DNA of 32,173 nucleotides, from positions 1-32,173 of the forward strand of contig CAIWMU010000180.1 in the NCBI GenBank assembly GCA_903913865.1, in the 5' to 3' direction. Numbering within the stretch: position 1 is the stretch's first letter; each line of letters opens with the position of its first letter. The translations under genes were made by a program, and so were the position numbers. Shown in pieces: positions 27,401 to 32,173 of this stretch. Source of the stretch: an uncultured Verrucomicrobia subdivision 3 bacterium (GTDB lineage: Bacteria; Verrucomicrobiota; Verrucomicrobiia; Limisphaerales; UBA8199). Below the pieces are notes generated by a model. The model saw only the letters and a list, made by a program, of their open reading frames with translations. It was not told where the DNA came from and did no database searches.

Positions 27401-28401
27401 GCCCTGCCTCCCGCATTGCCATCCTCAAAAGCAACCCACGGCACGCCGGAGGCTGGAATGGCCAGCGACGTGTGAGCCGCCTGCCCCGGGGAGAAACCGA
27501 CGGAGCCGACCGCGACCCACTTTGCGCCATCAAACCGCATCACCGTTGCCTTTCCAGAGCTGCCCTGGTCGGCATAGGCCACATGCGCACTCCCATCCAT
27601 GCCAAATGCGAGCGAAAGTCCCGCTGCCCCACCCGCCGAAAATCCTGCCGCCCCAACCCCGACCCAGGTTGTCCCGTCAAACCGCATCACCGAGACCTTG
27701 TTGCCATTGCCCGCGTCCTGAAAGGCAACCCACGGCCGCCCATCCGGACCGGCGACCAGCTTTGGATGGTCCACGGCATTTGTCGGAAGTCCCGCAGCTC
27801 CAGGCGGCAGCCAGCTTTGACCATCAAACAGCAGCACACCCAACCTTCCACCGTTGCCCCCATCCCGATAGGCCACACAGGGAAATCCCCCGGGCAGGAT
27901 TGCAATCGATGGCACTCCCGCTGGCCCTGATGTAAACCCAGATGCCCCCACCGTGATCCAGTTCGTCCCATCAAACCTCCGCACGGTCGCCCTCCCGCCA
28001 TTTTCCCCCGCGTCACTGGAAGCAACGTAAGGAGTGCCATCGGCTGAGAGTGCCAATGAGGCCTCCGCATTGTTTCCACCAAGCCCGCCGCCCCCCGCCA
28101 CGGACCACCTGATCCCATCGTGCTTCATGACAGCGACACCGGAATTCCCCGCTACATCCCTCAGGCACACATAGGGAGTGCCGTTTGAGGCCACCGCAAA
28201 TGAATCCACGATCGCCGCTCCTGCTGTGACTCCGGGCTCACCCATGGACCGCCAGACTCCCCCTGCAGCGTGCACTGGTGCCGGGAAAAACCCAAACAGG
28301 CCGGTGAGGATGATGCACACGATGGCAGGGTGGTATTGGCCAAAGGACCAGTTTGAAGTCTGTGAACGTGCCAGCGATTTGGTCTTAAAGGGATTTTCCA
28401 T
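24472..28401 (-). CDS. secreted double-propeller protein with NHL, FN3-like and four MBG domains
   Basis: Exported protein of 1309 residues, probably a surface adhesin or binding scaffold; no catalytic motif is seen. Signal peptide with a long basic start, ending FFPAPVHA. Residues about 46-394 are seven 49-residue repeats (GFSAG..., PYVAFxDxGNxGRxSVMRFDGxxW), consistent with a seven-bladed propeller. A fibronectin-like half domain (TAVLTGSINPNGTGAALFF) follows, then six 54-residue NHL repeats (450-758, GVAVDxxGNVYVADSxNxRIRKI), then the other fibronectin half (LQPATTYWFRACATNVNG). Next are a cadherin-like putative-Ig domain (812-907), four MBG domains (907-1228) and the shared tail module ending RRFYRAATE. 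ATG 28401 is chosen over ATG 28512 because AGGGGA lies 4-9 bases upstream and the signal peptide fits. Confidence 0.92.
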   Translation of the reverse strand: MENPFKTKSLARSQTSNWSFGQYHPAIVCIILTGLFGFFPAPVHAAGGVWRSMGEPGVTAGAAIVDSFAVASNGTPYVCLRDVAGNSGVAVMKHDGIRWSVAGGGGLGGNNAEASLALSADGTPYVASSDAGENGGRATVRRFDGTNWITVGASGFTSGPAGVPSIAILPGGFPCVAYRDGGNGGRLGVLLFDGQSWLPPGAAGLPTNAVDHPKLVAGPDGRPWVAFQDAGNGNKVSVMRFDGTTWVGVGAAGFSAGGAAGLSLAFGMDGSAHVAYADQGSSGKATVMRFDGAKWVAVGSVGFSPGQAAHTSLAIPASGVPWVAFEDGNAGGRASVMTFEGGAWGMAGQTGFSAGQAVGPALAFAPGGIAYVACQDLGNAGRASVMMFTPTNTPTVVTLPATVITAGTAVLTGSINPNGTGAALFFQCLSGTNLDDAMVSRECGSTSFGFVNGDAATARFYYPYAVAVDNAGCVYVADYANHRIRKIGVDGLVTTLAGSGVAGFLDGTGVGARFNFPSGVAVDASGNVYVADSGNQRIRKIAPDGAVVTLAGSGTLGFADGSAASARFANPTGVAVDRAGNIYVGDSGNQRIRKIALHGVVSTVAGSGTNGFADGLAGVAQFSGPSGVAVDGAGTVYVADYENNRIRKITAEGMVGTVAGSGTNGYAEGVAGLAMFSGPSGVAVDGDGTVYVCDSRNNRIRRVSPDGDVRTVAGSGFRGAVDGAGPLASFSTPTGIAVDGAGDLHIVESHQIRKVVPPHWILCQDGLAGVASLTLGRTLGGLQPATTYWFRACATNVNGRAVGQTLSFTTPSRNRAPVVVLTVPDQTTRYGSDFHFALDPGVFTDPDGDTITLAATNLPPGITFDPATRTFSGVALGAGVYNVFVAAGDGRSPELTANTTFLITVSKAVLTVSALNRSRIYGSMNPHLVASYSGFVPGDSVAVLGGSLLISTPAVLQSPAGTYPINLSGLTSGNYEINLVPGILTVNRAVLTLSADSKSRSYGATNPVFTGNMAGVLNADSISLVFSTQATPLSGVGTYGIIPGLSDPSGRAGNYDIRTNTGVLTVGRALLLAEGESRSRTYGSLNPHMLVRYTGFMNGETAAILTSLPVAQTAATRSSPVGDYQISVTGGAAANYEVVLVPGVLTITKAPLTVSCDNFTRLEGQENPVLTGSLAGVVAGDAITAGYTTTAVRPSPPGTYPIVPVLGDPDGKLGNYIVTTNAGVLTVKAPATGGVLVVDASNIHLPAPNGGVLIRLQGTANQAYRIEASGNLVGWDVIGRGVAGTNGVFEVRDAQSGSLARRFYRAATE
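24717..25683 (-). repeat. four MBG domains in an A-B-A-B order
   Basis: About 80-residue MBG-type repeats (SRxYGxxNP near the start, GNY then GxLTV at the end). Domains 1 and 3 share NPH...YSGF/YTGF...YEINLVPG/YEVVLVPG. Domains 2 and 4 share NPVFTGNMAGV/NPVLTGSLAGV...GNY..TNxGVLTV. A two-domain unit was apparently duplicated. Confidence 0.85.
26127..27054 (-). repeat. six NHL repeats, 54 residues each
   Basis: Coding repeats with the pattern FADGxAxxARFxxPxGVAVDxxGxVYVADSxNxRIRKI, then TVAGSG. Six copies match the six-bladed NHL propeller. The last is degenerate (VESHQIRKVV). Copies 4 and 5 are the most alike (shared MFSGPSGVAVDG-type core). Confidence 0.9.
27219..28266 (-). repeat. seven 49-residue propeller repeats
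   Basis: Coding repeats of the first propeller. Each has a hydrophobic SLAxxxxGxPYVA strand, a DxGNxG turn and a closing VMRFDGxxW. Seven copies fit one closed seven-bladed ring; the seventh lacks the final W. Confidence 0.8.
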
Positions 28402-28512
28402 TCCATCCCCTATACCAAAGCAACCACCACATCGTCGAGAACTACATTCCTCCCGGACCAGCATCCGAAAAATCCACTGGCCTTTTTGGCTGGATGCTAT
28501 TTGATCCCCCAC
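28402..28512. promoter_or_regulatory. divergent intergenic region
   Basis: 111 bp between the starts of the double-propeller gene (minus) and the glycosidase (plus), so both promoters must lie here or within the coding starts. An inverted repeat AGCATCC (28460-28466) / GGATGCT (28492-28498) is visible and could be a shared operator. The minus-strand ribosome site AGGGGA (28411-28406) serves the propeller gene. No clear -35/-10 pair was found. Confidence 0.4.
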
Positions 28513-31500
28513 ATGCAGCCCAAACTCCTATTCACCACGTTCCTGCTCCTCGCATGGAATCTCCCCCTGCCAGGTGCGCCCTTCGATGCCGCGCCCTCGG
28601 CGCTGCCCCTGCCCGATGGTGCCGGTCTCCTCTGGGAAGATCCCCGCGAAATCCACAGCGTGAGCGTCCTGTTTTCCAACGCCGCCCCGGACCCCTCCAG
28701 CATCCACCTCGAATATTGGGGCAGCCGGTGGCCCGAACAACGCCTCCCCAAGGATCGTGAGCCGGGCGGCGGCGATGTGGGCTGGATGGAACTGGGCAAT
28801 TGGCATCAGGGGGGATGGCGGGCCGCTGATACCTCCGTTCAATCCAATGGAAACCGCCTCACGTTCACCTTCAACCCGGTGAATCTGAAGGAGTTCAAGG
28901 AGATCAAGGACTACCCCGCACCGTTTCGTTACACGCTCAAAATCCGGCTCGCATCCCCCCAACCCAGCCCGGGCGTGGAACGGTTCGAGGCGTTTACAGA
29001 CTCCACCATGTCTGAAGCCACTGTTGTGCTGGCCTGGAAGCGTCCGCAAAGCCCGCCACCTGCAGCCACCTCCTTCAATGGCAGCGTCATCTTAATGGAA
29101 TCGATCGGCCGGGACCGATCCCGACTCCGCCTGGCAACCACTGCGAACAGTGATCCAAACACCTTCGACAAAACCCTCGTCTCCATCGGGACCGGCACAA
29201 ACCAGTTCACCTTCGCCCCGGATGATCTTGCAAAGGGACCCCTCTTCATCCCCGCCTTCGGGGTAGCTGTCCTGCCCGCTGGTGATACCCGCGACTATGC
29301 CACCCTTGAGCGGGAACAGAAGCAGGCCAACGCCCGCACCCTCCACGACCGGGTCGCCGATCTGCCGGAGCAGACCTGGAAATCCGCCTGGGCCGGGCTG
29401 CCCCGCAAGAAGTCCCGGATCTACTTTCCCCTCGGTCTGGACGGCGGACGGCAGCGGTTCCAATTGCACGAGGATGGCAGCATCTGGTTCCGTTCGAACG
29501 ATGGCTACCTCCGCGCACGCCCAGGCAGGGACACCCCGCGTCTGGATCTGGAACCGTCCTCGGTTGGATTCAAATTCGGCCCCATCCCCCCCGCCGCAGA
29601 CCGCCATCTTGAGGAGGAAAGCCTCCCCATCTGCGAAACCGCATGGAATGCAGGCGGTGTGCGGACCATCGAGACCGCGCTCCTGACCGAACTCGGTGGA
29701 ACATCCCCCAAAGGGAACCGCCCCGAGCCGGATGCCTTCGCTGTGTTCATGGCTCGCTTCACCTTCACAAACACCACCGACACAACAAAAACAGCCACCC
29801 TGCCGCTGACCTATTCCGCCGGTGACAGGAAACAGCAACTCCGCTGCGATACCAACGGCTGCCTCTGGCTCGGGGACAACCCCCGGGCGCAGGTCATCGC
29901 CCCGGCCGATGCCACCCTCGCCCCCGGCAGCACCACCTGGTCGCTGGACCTCCAACCCGGGCAGACAAAATCCATTCTCGTCAAAATTCCCTACCTCGTT
30001 CTGAACGGCCAGACGGAACTGGACCAGCTCCGCAATCTGGATTTCGAGGTGGAACGTAAAACCACCTCCGCCTACTGGCGTCAAAAAATGGATGAAAGCA
30101 GCCGCCTCATCACACCCGAACCGGTGCTCGACCAGTTTTACCGCTCCCACGCCCGGCATCTGTTGGTCAATTGCGAGAAGGAGCCGGGCAGTGACCGCCG
30201 CTTCGCACGGGTTGGCTCCTTCTCCTACGGCGCCTATGGGAACGAGTCCTGCATGATGGTCGTGGATCTTGACCGCAGGGGCCTGCATCTGGAGGCCCGG
30301 GAATGCCTGGATGCCTGGATTCATTATCAGGGTACCGTGTCCCTCCCGGGCGATTTCTCAAGCCGCAAGGGGGTCCTCTACGGTGCTGGAGGCTATGAGG
30401 CTGGGGGCTACAACCAGCACCACGGATGGATCCTCTGGGCAATGGCCGAGCACTATCGATTCACCCGTGACCGCAAGTGGCTGGAACGGTCCTCCCGGAG
30501 CATGCTTGAGGCCGCAGATTGGATCATTCGCGAAACATCCCGCACATCGGACAGGCACCCCCTCGAACGCGGGTTGCTGCCCGCCGGAAGTCTGGAGGAC
30601 ATCGGCGACTGGTGGACCTGGCTTTCCACAAGCTGCTACACCTGGCGGGGGCTCGATTCCGCCGCGTGGGCCCTTGAGCAATTGAAGCACCCCGAAGCCC
30701 CCCGCATCCGCGCAGCCGCCCGGGAATACCATTCAAAGCTCATCTCCAATTTCACCGCAGCCGCCAGCCGTTCCCCGGTCGTCCGCCTGCGGGATGGCAC
30801 GGCCGTGCCGCATGTCCCCTCCTCGGCCCACAAGCGGGGCCGGAGCTTCGGCTGGATTTGCGAAACGCTCGAGGGCGCCCTGCACCTGCTCATCACCGGC
30901 GCCATAGACCCCCGTTCCCGGTTGGCAGACTGGATCGTCAACGATTATGAGGACAACCTCTACCTCTCCAACCAGTTTGGCTACACTCTCGACAACTTTG
31001 ATGCCGACTGGTTCTCCCGTGGCGGCATGTCCATGCAGGCCTGCCTCCTGCTGGATGTGGAACCCTACCTCTACCGCGATGAAGTGAAGCATGCCCTGCG
31101 CGCCCTCTTCAACGGCCTTGCCGTCAGCCACTTTCCCGATGTCCACATGAACACCGAACACGCACTGCCGGACATGGCCGACTGGCGCGGCGACCACTTC
31201 AAGAGTTCCGATGAAGCCAATGCCTGCGGATGGCTTCGCCACCTCTTTGTCCGTGAGAACGGGGAACAACTGCTCCTGGGCCAGGCCGTCCCCCGCCAGT
31301 GGCTCGCACCAGGCCAGCGCTGCGGCATTGAACGGGCCGCCACCTACTTTGGGCCAATATCCATCGTTTACACAGGCACTCAAGGGGGGATCACCGCAAC
31401 CATCAACGGCCCCACGCGAAATCCCCCGGCCACGCTGCGGGTCCGTTTCCGGCAACCGGATGGCAAATCCCCCTCCACCGTGACGGTCAACGGCAAGCCC

Positions 31501-31578
31501 TGGCGCAACTTCACAGCCGACTGGGTTGAGCTGCCCGGCAACATCGGGACCGCCAAAGTCGTCGCCATCTACCCATAG
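28513..31578 (+). CDS. secreted six-hairpin-like glycosidase
   Basis: Exported protein of 1021 residues. Signal peptide MQPKLLFTTFLLLAWNLPLPGA. The first half is beta-sandwich-like (IHLEYWGSRWPEQRLPKD; IYFPLGLDGGRQRFQLHEDG; FMARFTFTNTTDTTKTATLPL). From about residue 540 it becomes helical, with spaced helices typical of an (alpha/alpha)6 barrel: FYRSHARHLLVNCE, ESCMMVVDLDRRGLHLEARECLDAW, YNQHHGWILWAMAEHYRFTRDRKWLE, GDWWTWLSTSCYTWRGLDSAA. A small beta domain closes it (VTVNGKPWRNFTADWVELP). ATG 28513 is preferred over TTG 28486 because the signal peptide starts there. It does not carry the FYR tail of the other exported proteins. I cannot name a GH family or substrate with certainty. Confidence 0.75.
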   Translation: MQPKLLFTTFLLLAWNLPLPGAPFDAAPSALPLPDGAGLLWEDPREIHSVSVLFSNAAPDPSSIHLEYWGSRWPEQRLPKDREPGGGDVGWMELGNWHQGGWRAADTSVQSNGNRLTFTFNPVNLKEFKEIKDYPAPFRYTLKIRLASPQPSPGVERFEAFTDSTMSEATVVLAWKRPQSPPPAATSFNGSVILMESIGRDRSRLRLATTANSDPNTFDKTLVSIGTGTNQFTFAPDDLAKGPLFIPAFGVAVLPAGDTRDYATLEREQKQANARTLHDRVADLPEQTWKSAWAGLPRKKSRIYFPLGLDGGRQRFQLHEDGSIWFRSNDGYLRARPGRDTPRLDLEPSSVGFKFGPIPPAADRHLEEESLPICETAWNAGGVRTIETALLTELGGTSPKGNRPEPDAFAVFMARFTFTNTTDTTKTATLPLTYSAGDRKQQLRCDTNGCLWLGDNPRAQVIAPADATLAPGSTTWSLDLQPGQTKSILVKIPYLVLNGQTELDQLRNLDFEVERKTTSAYWRQKMDESSRLITPEPVLDQFYRSHARHLLVNCEKEPGSDRRFARVGSFSYGAYGNESCMMVVDLDRRGLHLEARECLDAWIHYQGTVSLPGDFSSRKGVLYGAGGYEAGGYNQHHGWILWAMAEHYRFTRDRKWLERSSRSMLEAADWIIRETSRTSDRHPLERGLLPAGSLEDIGDWWTWLSTSCYTWRGLDSAAWALEQLKHPEAPRIRAAAREYHSKLISNFTAAASRSPVVRLRDGTAVPHVPSSAHKRGRSFGWICETLEGALHLLITGAIDPRSRLADWIVNDYEDNLYLSNQFGYTLDNFDADWFSRGGMSMQACLLLDVEPYLYRDEVKHALRALFNGLAVSHFPDVHMNTEHALPDMADWRGDHFKSSDEANACGWLRHLFVRENGEQLLLGQAVPRQWLAPGQRCGIERAATYFGPISIVYTGTQGGITATINGPTRNPPATLRVRFRQPDGKSPSTVTVNGKPWRNFTADWVELPGNIGTAKVVAIYP

Positions 31579-31607
31579 CCAAATCAACTCCCCAATACAC
31601 CCACCAC

Positions 31608-32072
31608 TCAATTGATTTCGTAATAGTGCCGGGCTGTTGCCTTGTCCATCCCCTCCCGTACCAGAAGTTCAATCTGATTGCTGGAAAACGCCACCCATCC
31701 CTGTTCCGAAATGACCTTCATGGAACCGTCCACGAGGCAGACCTCGCGCAGTCGCTCCCCCCACGGCCTGCGGAAGTGGTCACCTCCCGGGGTGGATCGT
31801 TTATCCCAAAGGATGGCAATCTGCGGATTGCTGTTTTCTGAAAGGCCCTGCACGTAAATGCGGCTGCATCTTTGCTCAGGAATGGGCTTCCCCCTGCTCA
31901 GAGCCTCCTTGAAGGCACTCCCGTCGTCCCCCGGCCCGGTAACCTCACCGATGTTGCAGTAGTCCCCTTTGACCAGCTGGAGCAGGGCGTTTGGAAACCC
32001 GTTGGTGTCGGAGGGGAAGTTCCCGTAATGTTCGCTATACATGTGCGCATAAATAACGGGACATATAGGCAT
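31608..32072 (-). CDS. pseudopilin-like C-terminal domain protein, N-terminus missing
   Basis: A 154-residue protein resembling the C-terminal half of the DUF1559/type II pseudopilin-like proteins common in Verrucomicrobia and Planctomycetes: a C..IYAHMYSEHYGNFPSD segment, an AILWDKRSTPGGDH segment and a final VCLVDGSMKVIS (the LADGHVEF position). The usual N-terminal GFTLIE hydrophobic helix is absent, so it would not be assembled as a pilin; it may be a decayed or divergent copy. ATG 32072 is chosen because it overlaps the TGA of an upstream frame (TGATG); a GTG at 32153 is the alternative. It ends 29 bp from the converging glycosidase gene. Confidence 0.55.
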   Translation of the reverse strand: MPICPVIYAHMYSEHYGNFPSDTNGFPNALLQLVKGDYCNIGEVTGPGDDGSAFKEALSRGKPIPEQRCSRIYVQGLSENSNPQIAILWDKRSTPGGDHFRRPWGERLREVCLVDGSMKVISEQGWVAFSSNQIELLVREGMDKATARHYYEIN

Positions 32073-32173
32073 CAAGAGAACGGACGAAGGATGCCCAGGA
32101 GTTTTTCCGGATGGCGCTGCATGTCTGCGAAGGTATGAAACAGGCTGGAGCACAAGTCAGCGGGTGTTTCAAA
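32072..32173 (-). CDS. partial gene, C-terminal 33 residues
   Basis: The minus-strand frame is open from the right edge to TGA 32074-32072, encoding FETPADLCSSLFHTF..., ending KLLGILRPFS. It looks like the end of a real gene because its stop overlaps the next ATG as TGATG. Too short to name. It could also be a frame-shifted front part of the pseudopilin-like gene. Confidence 0.35.
   Translation of the reverse strand, partial: FETPADLCSSLFHTFADMQRHPEKLLGILRPFS

Noticed and set aside
29092-30324. 410-codon minus-strand open frame opposite the six-hairpin glycosidase
   Set aside because: Antisense to a coherent glycosidase frame with a signal peptide; no recognisable domain.

Overview
The window is a GC-rich bacterial chromosome segment that reads most like Verrucomicrobiota. 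The evidence is a giant secreted protein with many W-centred Ig-like repeats, four large exported proteins that end in the same W...(F/Y)YR tail module, NHL and MBG domains, a DUF1559/pseudopilin-like tail, and PAS/GAF hybrid kinases. No rRNA, tRNA, CRISPR array, transposase or phage gene was seen. The assignment is inferred from domain style, not from a marker gene.

Layout: (i) 110-2470 (+) is a beta-propeller protein with no clear start; it is open to the left edge. (ii) 2505-4616 (-) is a REC-GAF-PAS-PAS-PAS sensor that stops before any kinase domain. (iii) 4617-5531 holds no convincing gene. (iv) 5532-13724 (+) is a 2730-residue secreted M12B-like zinc protease with 26 Ig-like domains. 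(v) 13988-16915 (-) is an M6 (immune inhibitor A-like) protease, bracketed by two direct copies of a 150-bp element, each with a 15-bp hairpin. (vi) 17558-20761 (+) is a hybrid histidine kinase with a dead N-terminal receiver. (vii) 20954-22642 (+) is a GH20/GH67-like secreted glycosidase. (viii) 22789-24446 (+) is a hipBA-type toxin-antitoxin pair behind a symmetric operator. (ix) 24472-28401 (-) is a 1309-residue secreted double-propeller/MBG protein. (x) 28513-31578 (+) is a secreted six-hairpin-like glycosidase, divergent from (ix). (xi) 31608-32072 (-) is a pseudopilin-like tail protein, coupled by TGATG to a partial gene running off the right edge.

The genes are mostly single transcription units on alternating strands. 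The shared theme is an extracellular degradative and adhesive repertoire (two metalloproteases, two glycosidases, two propeller proteins) interspersed with signal-transduction proteins and one toxin-antitoxin module.

The observations I rate highest are: the repeated element whose only hairpin differences are two compensated base pairs; a strict Arg-Gly/Asp-Gly pairing within the Ig domains, with near alternation along the array; an NHL propeller that appears inserted inside a fibronectin-like domain; and the symmetric three-site operator on a near-leaderless hipBA promoter.
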